From Leisingera aquaemixtae (GTDB lineage: Bacteria; Pseudomonadota; Alphaproteobacteria; Rhodobacterales; Rhodobacteraceae): a DNA stretch of 64,000 nt. The notes below the pieces were generated by a model. That model saw only the letters and a program-made list of their open reading frames with translations. It did not search any database and was not told the origin of the DNA. The position numbers and the translations under genes were made by a program. This document shows, in pieces, positions 8,336 to 16,589 of the stretch (positions are counted from its first letter, which is position 1; every line of letters begins with the position of its first letter). The DNA lies in the NCBI RefSeq assembly GCF_019801145.1, contig NZ_JAHVJQ010000006.1, positions 248,001 through 312,000 of the forward strand, read 5' to 3'.

Positions 8336-9058
8336 TCAGGCTTTCAGAACCGCCAGCGCCTCTTTCAGGTCAATGGCGCCATCATACAGCGCCCGGCCCG
8401 AAATCGCACCGTTCAGCGGTGCGCCGCAGGATTTGAGCGCCCGCAGATCGTTCAGCGAGGAGACGCCGCCGGAGGCAATCACCGGGATGCTGACCGCATT
8501 GGCCAAGTCGGCGGTGGCCTCGACATTCGGGCCCTTCATCGCGCCGTCGCGCAGGATGTCGGTATAGATGATCGCGGCCACGCCGGCGTCCTCGAACGAC
8601 TTGGCGAGGTCGGTGACCATCACGTCGGTTTCCTCGGCCCAGCCCTTGGTTGCGACCTTGCCGTTGCGGGCGTCGATGCCGACCGCGACCTTGCCGGGGA
8701 ATTCCCGCGCCGCCTCGCGCACCAGGTCCGGGTTCTCCACCGCCACGGTGCCCAGGATCACCCGCGCCAGGCCCTTGCTGATCCAGCGCTCAATGGTAGC
8801 CATGTCGCGGATGCCGCCGCCCAGCTGCGCGGGCACCTTGGTCTGCTTCAGGATCTCCTCCACCGGCGCCGCATTCACCGGCTCGCCGGCAAAGGCGCCG
8901 TTGAGGTCCACCAGATGCAGCCACTCGCAGCCCGCCTCGACAAACTCCAGCGCCTGCGCGGCGGGGTTGTCATTGAACACTGTGGTCTTGTCCATCTCGC
9001 CATGCAGCAGGCGCACGGCCTGGCCGTCTTTGAGGTCAATCGCGGGGTAGAGGATCAT
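8336..9058 (-). CDS. hisA: ProFAR isomerase
   Basis: 240 aa TIM barrel that isomerises the aminoaldose ProFAR to the aminoketose PRFAR, the substrate of HisF/HisH. Catalytic D8 is in YPAIDLKDG and D129 in VGIDARNG; the phosphate loops QLGGGIRD and ASGGVSSL are intact. The ATG at 9058 gives the standard N-terminus MILYPAID and has a GAAGGAC site; an in-frame ORF reaching back to 9202 is rejected. A DUF2147 gene runs divergently upstream. Confidence 0.95.
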   Translation of the reverse strand: MILYPAIDLKDGQAVRLLHGEMDKTTVFNDNPAAQALEFVEAGCEWLHLVDLNGAFAGEPVNAAPVEEILKQTKVPAQLGGGIRDMATIERWISKGLARVILGTVAVENPDLVREAAREFPGKVAVGIDARNGKVATKGWAEETDVMVTDLAKSFEDAGVAAIIYTDILRDGAMKGPNVEATADLANAVSIPVIASGGVSSLNDLRALKSCGAPLNGAISGRALYDGAIDLKEALAVLKA

Positions 9059-9193
9059 CCGGGCGGTCCTTCGTGAAATCAAGCTGGCGGTGTTTTGCAC
9101 AAGCGCGGTCTGAAATGCAACGCGACCCGAAGTCAACCTTGCCTCAAAGACCGCATCAGGGACAGGCTGCCTGAAAAACAGGGAGGAAATGGA

Positions 9194-9580
9194 ATGAAAC
9201 ATCTACTGGCAGGCATTGCTGTTGCCTTGGGGCTGGCAGGCGCCGCGGCGGCGGACCCGGTGCTTGGCGTCTGGAAGACCCAGCCCGACGACGGCTCCTA
9301 TGCCCACATCCAGATGGCTCAATGCGGTGCCGCGGTCTGCGGCAAGATCGCCCGCACCTTCAACAGCGAAGGCGAGTACAAGTCCCCCAACATCGGCAAG
9401 ACGCTGGTGATCGACATGGTTCCGAACGGCGACGGCTCATATGAGGGCAAGGTCTGGCGGCCGTCCAACGACAAGATCTACACCGGCAAGATGGATCTGG
9501 CGGGCAGCTCCCTGGCCTTGCGGGGCTGCGTCGCGGGCGGGCTGATCTGCTCCAAACAGACCTGGACCCGCGTCCAGTAA
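9194..9580 (+). CDS. DUF2147 domain secreted protein
   Basis: 128 aa. The signal peptide is residues 1-20 (LGLAGAAAA). The mature domain has the DUF2147 pattern: [19 protein letters not shown], a CGAAVCGKI cysteine pair, then [18 protein letters not shown] and a last [15 protein letters not shown]. It is a lipocalin-like beta-barrel of unknown function in proteobacteria. GGAGG lies seven bases before the ATG at 9194. It is divergent from hisA, so the 135-base spacer should hold both promoters. Confidence 0.88.
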   Translation: MKHLLAGIAVALGLAGAAAADPVLGVWKTQPDDGSYAHIQMAQCGAAVCGKIARTFNSEGEYKSPNIGKTLVIDMVPNGDGSYEGKVWRPSNDKIYTGKMDLAGSSLALRGCVAGGLICSKQTWTRVQ

Positions 9581-9598
9581 CCGCCTCGGGGGCTGCCG

Positions 9599-9850
9599 CT
9601 ACAGCAGCCCCAGCTGCACCGGGATCGGCGCATAGCCGCGTTTCAGCTGCCGGTCCCGGAACCCTTCAAAGATTGCCAGCGCCTCGTCGTGCGCCGCAAA
9701 ATAGGTCCGCTTCTGCGCGCCGCCGGGCGCGTTCAGCGGACCGGACACACGCTCAACACACCAGTCGCCGAACAGCGTCGGCGTCAGGCTCAGCTGGCAA
9801 TAGCGGTGCTTGCCTTCGGCGTGGTCGTATTTCTCGAAACGGATGTGCAA
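9599..9850 (-). CDS. WGR-domain small protein
   Basis: 83 aa consisting almost entirely of a WGR-like domain: FEKYDHAEGKHRYCQLSLTP, LFGDWCVERVSG, then TYFAAHDEALAIFEGF. WGR domains bind nucleic acid ends in eukaryotic PARPs; stand-alone bacterial copies have no assigned function. The WGR triplet itself reads WCV here, so the signature is degenerate. It is convergent with the DUF2147 gene, 18 bases away, and downstream of the peroxiredoxin terminator. Confidence 0.7.
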   Translation of the reverse strand: MHIRFEKYDHAEGKHRYCQLSLTPTLFGDWCVERVSGPLNAPGGAQKRTYFAAHDEALAIFEGFRDRQLKRGYAPIPVQLGLL

Positions 9851-9875
9851 GGGAGGGGCTGCCGCAGTGACAAAA

Positions 9876-9904
9876 GGTCCGCTCCGTATGCCTCGAAGCG
9901 GACC
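9876..9904 (-). terminator. Terminator of the peroxiredoxin gene
   Basis: Read on the minus strand, GGTCCGCT / AGCGGACC with a 13-base loop is followed by TTTTG. It lies about 55 bases after the peroxiredoxin stop codon. Confidence 0.7.
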
Positions 9905-9960
9905 CCTTGTCTATTGCTCAAACCGGCGAAGTGCACCGGCCCCCGCGGCAGCTGTGACGC

Positions 9961-10497
9961 TTACACATCACCCGTGTATTCGCCGCGCGCCGGGTAGTTG
10001 TTGGGAATGGCAAAATCCAGCGCCGCCACCAGCTCGGCGAAATGCGGGCGCACAAACGGCATGGTCTGCACCGAGCCGTAATACAGCGTCTGCTCCGGCG
10101 TCACCAGGAACAGGCCGGGTTCCGAAAACAGCGCCGGCTCTTCAATCCCGATCGAGGTCTTGCCGCGCGAAGTAGAGATATACAGCCCCCATTCCTTGGC
10201 CACAGACAGCGGCAGGCCGTACCCGAACCGCAGTTCCTTGGCTTCGATCTTGTCGGCCATTGCACGTGTGCGGTCCTCGCCGTCAGAGCTGATGGCGATG
10301 CAGTTGACGCCGCGCTCGGCAAAGGCTGCGACCTTCTTCTCGAATTCCTTCAGATAGGTGGCGCAGATCGGGCAGTGCAGACCGCGGTAGAAGCAGATCA
10401 CGGTGCCGCGCTCGGCCGTTTCCGAGGACAGGTCAAACTGCCCGTGGTCCAGTGTCGGCAGGGTCAGGTCCGGGGTCTTCTGGCGGGGGATCAGCAT
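9961..10497 (-). CDS. Peroxiredoxin-like (AhpC/TSA, redoxin) protein
   Basis: 178 aa thioredoxin-fold protein. The active-site stretch FYRGLHCPICATY has the peroxidatic-type C42 and a second C45, a CxxC arrangement typical of the peroxiredoxin-like family 2 group rather than classical AhpC. It probably reduces peroxides or works as a thiol oxidoreductase in the cytoplasm; no signal peptide is seen. An AraC-type regulator is transcribed divergently from a shared 114-base spacer that holds direct repeats, which suggests specific control by that regulator. Confidence 0.85.
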   Translation of the reverse strand: MLIPRQKTPDLTLPTLDHGQFDLSSETAERGTVICFYRGLHCPICATYLKEFEKKVAAFAERGVNCIAISSDGEDRTRAMADKIEAKELRFGYGLPLSVAKEWGLYISTSRGKTSIGIEEPALFSEPGLFLVTPEQTLYYGSVQTMPFVRPHFAELVAALDFAIPNNYPARGEYTGDV

Positions 10498-10510
10498 TCA
10501 ATTGGTCCTC

Positions 10511-10541
10511 GTGAGTGGTGGGTAAGTTGTGTGAGCGGTGG
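10511..10541. promoter_or_regulatory. Direct repeat, candidate AraC-family operator
   Basis: GTGAGTGGTGG (10511-10521) and GTGAGCGGTGG (10531-10541) are same-orientation repeats with one mismatch, starting 20 bases apart. They lie in the spacer between the divergent peroxiredoxin and AraC genes. AraC-family activators typically bind same-direction half-sites about two helical turns apart. Confidence 0.45.
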
Positions 10542-10611
10542 TGCTTGCCTCAATGTATCGCGCAGTTTACTGTCGTATAAATCCGAAAAACCTGATGGAA
10601 ACACCGAAAAC

Positions 10612-11343
10612 ATGGACCGCCTCACGACTTTAATGGATCGATTCCAGCTCGCCGTGCGGGCCGCTGACCCGGGCGAGGCCAACCTTCTCTCTCTGGCGGA
10701 CGCGGCAGGGGAGCCGGTGCGGATCCTCTACAGCACCCGCGGACCGTTGGCGGATCCGGCTCCGGGCGCGGTCATGTGGGCAGCGCGGGTGGAATGGTCG
10801 GGGCAAAGCAACCCGTTCCTGGCCGCCCTGCCGCCGGTGGTGGAGTATGACGTTTCAGGCAATGCCGAGGCGCAGGGGCTGGTCAGGCTGATGCGGGACG
10901 AGGCAGAGGGCCAGCACTGCGGCGCGCAATCGGTGATCAACCGGCTGGGCGAGGTGCTGATGGTGCGCCTGTTGCGCAACCAGATCCGGAAAGGCGCGAC
11001 AGAGCCGGGGCTGCTGGCGGGCCTCGCCGACCCGCGCCTCAGCCGGGCCATCGTGGCGATGCATGACCATCCGGGCCGCCTTTGGACCAATGCCGACCTG
11101 GCGCAGGAGGCGGGCCTGTCGCTGTCGCGCTTTGCGGAACTCTTTGCGGCAGAGGTCGGCGAAACCCCGATCGGCTACCTGCGCCGCTGGCGGCTGATTC
11201 TGGCGCATCAGGACCTCGCACGCGGCGACCGGGTGGAGGCAGTGGCACGCCGATATGCCTACACCAGTCCCGAGGGCTTCACCCGCGCCTTCCGAAAAGC
11301 CTATGGCGTCGCACCGGTTTCGCTGCGCACCGCTGCTGCTTGA
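10612..11343 (+). CDS. AraC-family transcriptional regulator with cupin domain
   Basis: 243 aa from ATG at 10612. The N-terminal half is a cupin-type sensor of the kind in AraC_binding/cupin_6 proteins (EPVRILYSTRG, then a QHCGAQSVINRLGEVLMVRLLR helix). The C-terminal double helix-turn-helix has LWTNADLAQEAGLSLSRFAELFAAEVGETPIGYLRRWRL, then VEAVARRYAYTSPEGFTRAFRKAYGVAP. Its natural target is probably the divergent peroxiredoxin gene. The ligand is unknown. An in-frame extension back to 10042 is an artefact of reading through the antisense of the peroxiredoxin gene. Confidence 0.88.
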   Translation: MDRLTTLMDRFQLAVRAADPGEANLLSLADAAGEPVRILYSTRGPLADPAPGAVMWAARVEWSGQSNPFLAALPPVVEYDVSGNAEAQGLVRLMRDEAEGQHCGAQSVINRLGEVLMVRLLRNQIRKGATEPGLLAGLADPRLSRAIVAMHDHPGRLWTNADLAQEAGLSLSRFAELFAAEVGETPIGYLRRWRLILAHQDLARGDRVEAVARRYAYTSPEGFTRAFRKAYGVAPVSLRTAAA

Positions 11344-11409
11344 ACGCTGCAGCTTTCATCTTTCCCAAAGTACTCCCGCCGGAGGCCACGGCGCGCCAGC
11401 GCCGTCCCC

Positions 11410-12048
11410 TTACGGTTTCCAGGTCAGGAAGTTCCCGATCATCCGCAAGCCAGTGGCCTGGCTTTTCTCCGGGTGGAACTGCATGCCCACCATCGTGTCC
11501 CGGCCGATGACCGCGGTCACATCGCCGGCATAATCCACATGCGCCAGCCGCTCCGCCGGATTCGCTACCCGGAAATGGTAGGAATGCACGAAATACACGT
11601 GATCGCCGCTCTGGATGCCGTCAAACACCGGGTGCGCGTGGTCGATCACCAGATCGTTCCAGCCCATATGCGGCACCTTAAGGGAGGCATCCGCGGGCGT
11701 GATCTTCACCACATCGCCGCCGACCCAGCCTAGGCCCGGTGTCTCCTCATACTCATGCCCGGTGGTCGCCATCAGCTGCATGCCGACGCAGATGCCGAGG
11801 AACGGACGGCCCTTCTGCTCCACCGCCTCGACCATGGCGTCATAGATGCCCTTGTGGCCGCGCAGTTCAGCCGCGCAGGCGGGGAAGGCGCCGTCGCCGG
11901 GCAGCACCAGCCGGTCGGCCCGCGCGACCACTTCGGCGTCAGAGGTCACCACGACCTCGCCCGCATCCATTTCCCGCGCCATGCGCTGAAACGCCTTTTC
12001 GGCGGAGTGCAGGTTGCCGGACTCATAGTCGATGATGGCGGTGAGCAT
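11410..12048 (-). CDS. hisH: Imidazole glycerol phosphate synthase, glutamine amidotransferase subunit
   Basis: 212 aa class I glutamine amidotransferase that supplies ammonia to HisF. The catalytic triad is complete: C87 in LGICVGMQL, H192 and E194 in QFHPEKS. The oxyanion region LPGDGAF is present near residue 50. It lies downstream of hisB on the minus strand with a 135-base spacer that holds a palindromic repeat; the AraC and peroxiredoxin genes then separate it from hisA. Confidence 0.95.
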   Translation of the reverse strand: MLTAIIDYESGNLHSAEKAFQRMAREMDAGEVVVTSDAEVVARADRLVLPGDGAFPACAAELRGHKGIYDAMVEAVEQKGRPFLGICVGMQLMATTGHEYEETPGLGWVGGDVVKITPADASLKVPHMGWNDLVIDHAHPVFDGIQSGDHVYFVHSYHFRVANPAERLAHVDYAGDVTAVIGRDTMVGMQFHPEKSQATGLRMIGNFLTWKP

Positions 12049-12086
12049 GGGAATTCCCCTTTGGTTTCTGCGAGGGGCCAGTGATG

Positions 12087-12165
12087 GCCCGGCTGCAAGC
12101 CGGGCAGCGCCCGTCCGCCCCCATGGGCGGGCGCTTTGCTTCCGCCCGCGGTCGGGCGCCGCCCT
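12087..12165. repeat. GC-rich palindromic repeat, copy A
   Basis: Spacer between hisB and hisH. It contains GCCCGGC-TGCAA-GCCGGGC, then a near-palindrome centred on CCCATGGG, then a CGCCCGCGGTCGGGCG part. A related copy lies at 16480-16565, sharing the order and most bases of the first two blocks. It looks like a dispersed intergenic (REP-like) element. Confidence 0.6.
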
Positions 12166-12183
12166 CAGCGTGTCGCTTGCAGG

Positions 12184-12771
12184 TTACAGCGCGCCCTTGG
12201 TGGACGGAATCGCATCCGCCTTGCGCGGGTCGGTCTCCACCGCCAGCCGCAGCGCGCGGGCCACTGCCTTGAACGCCGCCTCGGCGATGTGGTGGCTGTT
12301 GAACCCGTGCAGCTGGTCGATGTGCAGGGTGATGCCGCCATGGGTGCTCAGGGCCTGAAAGAACTCGCGTACCAGCTCGGTATCGAATGCGCCGATCTTC
12401 TGGGTCGGCAGTTCAACATTCCAGATCAGAAAGGGGCGCGCCGACAGATCCAGCGCGCAGCGCACCTGGGCGTCATCCATCGGCAGGTGGCACTCGCCGT
12501 AGCGGCGGATGCCCTTCTTGTCCCCCAGCGCCTGCACCAGCGCCTGACCCAGCGCGATGCCGGTGTCCTCCACCGTGTGGTGGTCGTCGATGTGGTAATC
12601 GCCCTTGGCGCGGATGGTCATGTCGATCAGCGAATGGCGCGCCAGCTGGTCCAGCATATGGTCGAAAAAGCCGACCCCGGTCTGGTTGTCATAAACCCCG
12701 GTGCCGTCGAGGTTGATCTCGACAGAGATATCGGTTTCCGCAGTCTTGCGGGTCACTTTGGCGGTACGCAT
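12184..12771 (-). CDS. hisB: Imidazoleglycerol-phosphate dehydratase
   Basis: 195 aa, the monofunctional dehydratase that converts IGP to imidazole acetol phosphate. The manganese-binding histidine/glutamate motifs are intact: [14 protein letters not shown] near residue 33, [14 protein letters not shown] near 60, and [14 protein letters not shown] near 160. ATG at 12771 gives the normal N-terminus [13 protein letters not shown] and follows GAAGGAC; the in-frame ATG at 12798 has no ribosome site. It is the first gene of the his block on the minus strand. Confidence 0.95.
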   Translation of the reverse strand: MRTAKVTRKTAETDISVEINLDGTGVYDNQTGVGFFDHMLDQLARHSLIDMTIRAKGDYHIDDHHTVEDTGIALGQALVQALGDKKGIRRYGECHLPMDDAQVRCALDLSARPFLIWNVELPTQKIGAFDTELVREFFQALSTHGGITLHIDQLHGFNSHHIAEAAFKAVARALRLAVETDPRKADAIPSTKGAL

Positions 12772-12967
12772 TGCGGGCTGTCCTTCGTCATGCTGCACGC
12801 GCGCTTATAGGGCGGGCAGGGGGCACGGCTCAAGTGCGGCATTGTGCATGGGGGTCAATCTGTTGCAGCAATCCCGGCCTTGTCCTGGTCCCATCCCGGC
12901 CTATTGCACCCGGATGCGCCGCATGCGAGCTTGGGCGCAAATCCGTGACCATTCAAAAGGGGCACCC

Positions 12968-13207
12968 ATGTCCACCTGCGTCTTTGTCCAGATCCGCTGC
13001 AAACCCGGCACCACCTACAAGGTGGCCGAAGAGATTGCCCTGCGCGAAATCCATTCCGAGCTTTACTCCACCAGCGGCAACTTCGACCTGCTGATGAAGC
13101 TCTACATCCCGACGGGTGAGGATGTCGGCAAATACATCAACGACCAGCTGTTGCAGATCGAAGGGATCGAGCGGTCGCTGACCACGATGACCTACAAGGT
13201 GTTCTGA
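12968..13207 (+). CDS. Lrp/AsnC ligand-binding-domain protein (no DNA-binding domain)
   Basis: 79 aa, a stand-alone RAM domain. It has the beta-alpha-beta-beta-alpha-beta layout: VFVQIRCKPGTTYKVAEEIAL, SGNFDLLMKLYIP, then ITD-like GIERSLTTMTYKVF. Full Lrp regulators carry a helix-turn-helix ahead of this domain; here it is absent and the ATG at 12968 has AAGGGG six bases upstream. Such small proteins form oligomers and may bind amino acids or modulate full-length Lrp proteins. It is divergent from hisB, and a bidirectional terminator follows. Confidence 0.85.
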   Translation: MSTCVFVQIRCKPGTTYKVAEEIALREIHSELYSTSGNFDLLMKLYIPTGEDVGKYINDQLLQIEGIERSLTTMTYKVF

Positions 13208-13235
13208 GGCATCCGGAACTCAGGCCGCAGACAGA

Positions 13236-13262
13236 AAAACGCCCCGCAGTGCGGGGCGTTTT
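13236..13262. terminator. Bidirectional terminator
   Basis: AAAACGCCCCGC / GCGGGGCGTTTT perfect stem between the convergent Lrp-like and aminotransferase genes. It has an A run on one side and a T run on the other, so it can serve both strands. Confidence 0.88.
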
Positions 13263-13280
13263 CTTTTTCAGTGCAGGGGA

Positions 13281-14633
13281 TCAGGCGGCGATCAGCCCCT
13301 GCTCCTGCAATTCGGCATACGCCGCATCAACACCTGCCTTCATCCGCGCCAGCATGTCGTCCACCTCGGCTTTGGTGATGATGATCGGCGGGCACAGCGC
13401 CAGCGCGTTGCCCGCGACCGCCCGCAGGATCAGGCCGTTCTCCTGGCAGGCCTTCTGCGCCGCCGCGCCTGCTGCGCCTTTGTCAAAGCTGGCACCGGTG
13501 GTCTTGTTCGACACCAGCTCCAGCGCCGCGATCAACCCCTTGCCGCGCACCTCGCCGACCAGCGGATGATCGGTGAAGATCTCGCGCAGCTGCGCCTGCA
13601 TATAGGCGCCCACGTCCGCGGCGTGCTCGAACAGGTTGTCGCGCTCATAGATCTCCAGCGTTTTCAGTGCCGCGGCACAGGCCGCCGGGTGGCCGGAGTA
13701 GGTGTAGCCGTGACCAAAGACGCCGACCTCATTGGTCTGGTCAATCATCGCCTCATACATGTAACCCGGGATGACCGAGGCCGAGATCGGGAAATAGGCC
13801 GAGCTCAGCTGCTTGGCAAAGGTCATCAGGTCGGGCTTGATGCCCATGGTGGTGCAGCCGAAATCGGCGCCGGTGCGCCCGAAGCCGCAGATCACCTCAT
13901 CGGCCCAGACCAGGATGCCATGCTTGCGCAACAGCGCCTGCAGCTTCTCGTAATAGCCCTCCGGCGGCACGATCACGCCGGACGCGCCGGTGATCGGCTC
14001 GACAATCATCGCTGCGATGGTGTCGGGGTCCTCCGCCAGGATCTGCTGTTCCAGGTTGCTGATGATCCGGTCGACAAACTGCTCCTCGGTCTCATTGCCC
14101 TGGCGGCCGGTATAGTAATGCGGCGCGTCCGAGCGCAGGATGTGCAGCGCCTCCAGCGGCGCGTCGAAATGCGCCAGATTCGCGGGCAGGGAGGTCAGCG
14201 AACCGGCCGCCACCGTCACCCCGTGATAACCGCGCTCGCGGGTGATGATCTTGCGCTTCTCCGGCTTGCCGATGGCGTTGAAGTAATAGCGCAGCATCTT
14301 GTAGTGGGTGTCATTCGCGTCCGAGCCGGAGTTGCCAAAGAAGATATAGGCATCCTCCACCGGCACCATCGCCTTCAGCTTCTCGGCCAGCTCCATGATC
14401 GGCTTGTGGGTCTTGCCGCCGAAGGTGTGGGTGAACGGCAGCTTGTGCAGCTGCTCGGTGATTGCATCCATCACCTCGGTGTTGCTGTAGCCCAGCGAGG
14501 TGCACCACAGGCCTGCCAGCCCTTCGATGTATTTGTTGCCGTCCGTGTCATAGACATAGATGCCTTCGCCGCGGTCCAGGCACAGCTGCTCGGTCGCGGT
14601 GAAATTGGTGGTGGGATAGATGACTGGGGCCAT
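13281..14633 (-). CDS. Class III aminotransferase (omega-transaminase-like)
   Basis: 450 aa fold-type I, PLP-dependent enzyme. The PLP-binding motif ADEVICGFGRTG (D245) and the Schiff-base lysine K274 in TFAKQLSSAY are present, as are FFGNSGSDANDT near residue 98 and GYTYSGHPAACAAAL. The pattern fits pyruvate- or glyoxylate-dependent aminotransferases acting on amines, beta-alanine, GABA or taurine; the exact substrate cannot be told. The ATG at 14633 has GGAG seven bases upstream. The in-frame extension to 14909 would run through a tRNA gene and is rejected. Confidence 0.9.
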   Translation of the reverse strand: MAPVIYPTTNFTATEQLCLDRGEGIYVYDTDGNKYIEGLAGLWCTSLGYSNTEVMDAITEQLHKLPFTHTFGGKTHKPIMELAEKLKAMVPVEDAYIFFGNSGSDANDTHYKMLRYYFNAIGKPEKRKIITRERGYHGVTVAAGSLTSLPANLAHFDAPLEALHILRSDAPHYYTGRQGNETEEQFVDRIISNLEQQILAEDPDTIAAMIVEPITGASGVIVPPEGYYEKLQALLRKHGILVWADEVICGFGRTGADFGCTTMGIKPDLMTFAKQLSSAYFPISASVIPGYMYEAMIDQTNEVGVFGHGYTYSGHPAACAAALKTLEIYERDNLFEHAADVGAYMQAQLREIFTDHPLVGEVRGKGLIAALELVSNKTTGASFDKGAAGAAAQKACQENGLILRAVAGNALALCPPIIITKAEVDDMLARMKAGVDAAYAELQEQGLIAA

Positions 14634-14748
14634 GGCCAAACTCCTGCGATGATCTGCCCGTGAGCATTGTTTGGCAGTAGCATTGGCCTGTTTTTCAGCC
14701 CGCGTCAAAGGAATTTGATCAAATTTCACGAGGGCGTTTGAAAAAGCG

Positions 14749-14775
14749 AAAGGCCGCCCTGGAGGGCGGCCTTTT
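14749..14775 (-). terminator. Terminator of tRNA-Gly copy 1
   Basis: Minus strand: AAGGCCGCCCT / AGGGCGGCCTT stem followed by TCGCTTTTT, just after the tRNA 3' end. The same type of hairpin follows each of the three tRNA-Gly genes here. Confidence 0.85.
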
Positions 14776-14785
14776 CGTTTCCCGA

Positions 14786-14860
14786 TGGAGCGGGCGATGA
14801 GATTCGAACTCACGACCCTTACCTTGGCAAGGTAATGCTCTACCCCTGAGCTACGCCCGC
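14786..14860 (-). tRNA. tRNA-Gly (anticodon GCC), copy 1, CCA encoded
   Basis: Minus strand: acceptor arms GCGGGCG/CGCCCGC, D-arm with TAGCTCAG, anticodon loop TTGCCAA, T-loop TTCGAAT and an encoded CCA. The tRNA part is identical to copies 2 and 3. Confidence 0.95.
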
Positions 14861-14958
14861 GCTGCCATCCGGTGACGCGGTGAATAGGAAATCCGCGCGC
14901 AGGCCGCAAGCGGAAAATGACAGTTCAGTGAAGAAAGTGCCGCCGGTGCCGCGGTGCA

Positions 14959-15093
14959 GAAAAGCGAAAGGCCGCCCCGAAGGCGGCCTGTCCGTTTTCC
15001 CGATGGAGCGGGCGATGAGATTCGAACTCACGACCCTTACCTTGGCAAGGTAATGCTCTACCCCTGAGCTACGCCCGCGCTGCCATTCGGTGA
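14959..15093. repeat. 135-bp direct repeat, left copy (contains tRNA-Gly 2)
   Basis: Matches 17649-17783 with two mismatches by eye (14981 and 15087). The repeat includes the tRNA-Gly, its terminator hairpin (14969-14989) and a few upstream bases. The 2555 bp between the two copies hold only the restriction-modification/Vsr cassette. Confidence 0.9.
15004..15078 (-). tRNA. tRNA-Gly (anticodon GCC), copy 2, CCA encoded
   Basis: Same cloverleaf and sequence as copy 1, on the minus strand. It is followed by its own GGCCGCC/GGCGGCC hairpin at 14969-14989. Confidence 0.95.
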
Positions 15094-15168
15094 GGCGGTG
15101 TTTAGGGTTTTCCCAAACGGGCCGCAAGAGGAAAATTTCAGAACCTCGCAAGTATCTGTGGATAAGCA

Positions 15169-15582
15169 TTATTCTGCCGCTGTAAGGAAGTCTGCGAGGC
15201 GGTCTTTCAGGGCGGCAAGATCCTTGGTCTCGCATTCCCAGATTGTCAGCACCTGCCAGCCCGCCGCCTGCAGCGCGGCCAGATGCTCGGCGTCGCGCTC
15301 CGCATTCCGGTGCAGCTTCGGCTCCCAATAGTCGCGGCGCGAGGCCGGGATGCGCCCGGCGCGGCAGTCATGCAGATGCCAGAAACAGCCATGCACAAAG
15401 ATCACCTTGCGGCGCGGCCCGAACACCAGGTCGGGCTTGCCCGGCAGGTCCTTGCGGTGCAGGCGGTAGCGGTAGCCCATGCCATGCACCATCCGCCGCA
15501 CCAGCATTTCCGGCTTGGTGTGCTTGGCGCGGATCTTGGCCATATTGGCGCTGCGCCGTTCCGGTGTCAGGGTGTCGGCCAT
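15169..15582 (-). CDS. vsr: Very short patch repair (Vsr) endonuclease
   Basis: 137 aa. Vsr nicks next to T:G mismatches that arise when 5-methylcytosine deaminates. The family core is complete: N-terminal RRSANMAKIRAKHTKPEMLVRR, catalytic D51 in LPGKPDLVF, the zinc/active-site HGCFWHLHDC near residue 64 and a late WE-KLHRN. It overlaps the 3' end of the restriction gene by 16 bases, so translation is coupled. Its presence beside a C5-methyltransferase fits its known job of protecting methylated sites from C-to-T mutation. Confidence 0.93.
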   Translation of the reverse strand: MADTLTPERRSANMAKIRAKHTKPEMLVRRMVHGMGYRYRLHRKDLPGKPDLVFGPRRKVIFVHGCFWHLHDCRAGRIPASRRDYWEPKLHRNAERDAEHLAALQAAGWQVLTIWECETKDLAALKDRLADFLTAAE

Positions 15583-16469
15583 TCCACGTGGTGCCTGGAT
15601 TGTTCCACCATGCGGGCATGGTAGCTGTTTTCAATCCGGCAGGAAATGAAGGCGCTGGCCGGGCAGGGCGGCAGCCCCAGCGCTTTGATCAGCTGGGCAT
15701 CCTTCTGGCCTTCCAGCAGCACGATCCGCTCGCGCGCCAGCATGTCGCGGGTGCCATGGCCGCCGTCGGCGCGGATGCGGCGCATGAAATCCTTCTGCTG
15801 CGCCACCGCCTCAACCACATCACGCGGCACCGGGCGGCCCTGGATCAGCCGGAACAGCCGCGCCATACGCTCGTTGCCGGTCTCTCCCGCAAAGATCTGC
15901 TCCACCGCCGCCTCATCTGCGGTGCGCCAGAAATTGGCGGGGTAGGGCTGGTCCTTCAGCAGCCACAGGATATGGCGGAACCCCTCGGCGGAAATGCTGC
16001 GCTTGGCATCCTTGTTCTGGCCTTGGGTCAGGTATTCCGGCCGGGCGATGATCAGCCCCAAATAGCAGCGCGCCCGCACTTCATCCGCGGCGACCAGCAG
16101 GCAGGCGCAATCAATCGCCTCGGTGGGGATCATCCAATTGCCGCCCATCGTGTGCTTGATGTCGACATCCTGGCCCAGGATTTCTGTGTCCAGCCGCCCC
16201 TTGCGCAGCTTCAGCAGCGCCCGCAGCTCGATCTCGACCCGGGTGCCGATATAGGTTTTTTCGGTTTTCTCCAGCTCTTCATAAGCGCGCCGCCCGGTCT
16301 TGGGCGTCATGATCACATCGTCGATGCATTGGCGCAGCATCTGCGGCACATCGTATTCCAGCGCCAGCGCGCCGCCGGCACGGGTGGTGATCTCCTCCGC
16401 CAGCGGAAAGAGGACGCCAAAATCCGGATGGCCGGGGAGCACAAGGCTGTCGGGAAGTTTCTGTTTCAT
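15567..16469 (-). CDS. NaeI-like type II restriction endonuclease
   Basis: 300 aa from the ATG at 16469. The stretch EKTEKTYIGTRVEIELR, then LDTEILGQDVDIKHTMGGNWMIP, closely resembles the active site of NaeI as I remember it. D94, D103 and K105 keep the spacing of the NaeI catalytic D-x8-D-x-K residues, and E79 matches its preceding glutamate. The C-terminal part also has the FRHILWLLKDQ and RERIVLLEGQKD patterns of that family. NaeI is a type IIE enzyme that cuts GCCGGC after binding two sites; sharing that specificity is an inference. It is followed by vsr with a 16-base overlap. Confidence 0.85.
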   Translation of the reverse strand: MKQKLPDSLVLPGHPDFGVLFPLAEEITTRAGGALALEYDVPQMLRQCIDDVIMTPKTGRRAYEELEKTEKTYIGTRVEIELRALLKLRKGRLDTEILGQDVDIKHTMGGNWMIPTEAIDCACLLVAADEVRARCYLGLIIARPEYLTQGQNKDAKRSISAEGFRHILWLLKDQPYPANFWRTADEAAVEQIFAGETGNERMARLFRLIQGRPVPRDVVEAVAQQKDFMRRIRADGGHGTRDMLARERIVLLEGQKDAQLIKALGLPPCPASAFISCRIENSYHARMVEQSRHHVEWPTP

Positions 16470-16479
16470 GAATGTCCAC

Positions 16480-16565
16480 GCCCGGCCGCAAGGCCGGGCA
16501 GCGCCCGTCCCGCCCCCCATGGGGCAGGCGCGACGCTTCCACCGCGCCGGGCCGGGCGCTGCCCT
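16480..16565. repeat. GC-rich palindromic repeat, copy B
   Basis: Related to 12087-12165: GCCCGGC-CGCAA-GGCCGGGC, then AGCGCCCGTCC and the CCCATGGG-centred palindrome, then a diverged third block. It sits between the methyltransferase and restriction genes, inside the cassette. Confidence 0.6.
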
Positions 16566-16589
16566 TGGCTCTGAGATAAGAGAGAGGCT

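Noticed and set aside
13281-14909. Extension of the aminotransferase to an upstream start
   Set aside because: The added N-terminus is a translation of the tRNA-Gly gene and its terminator, not protein coding.
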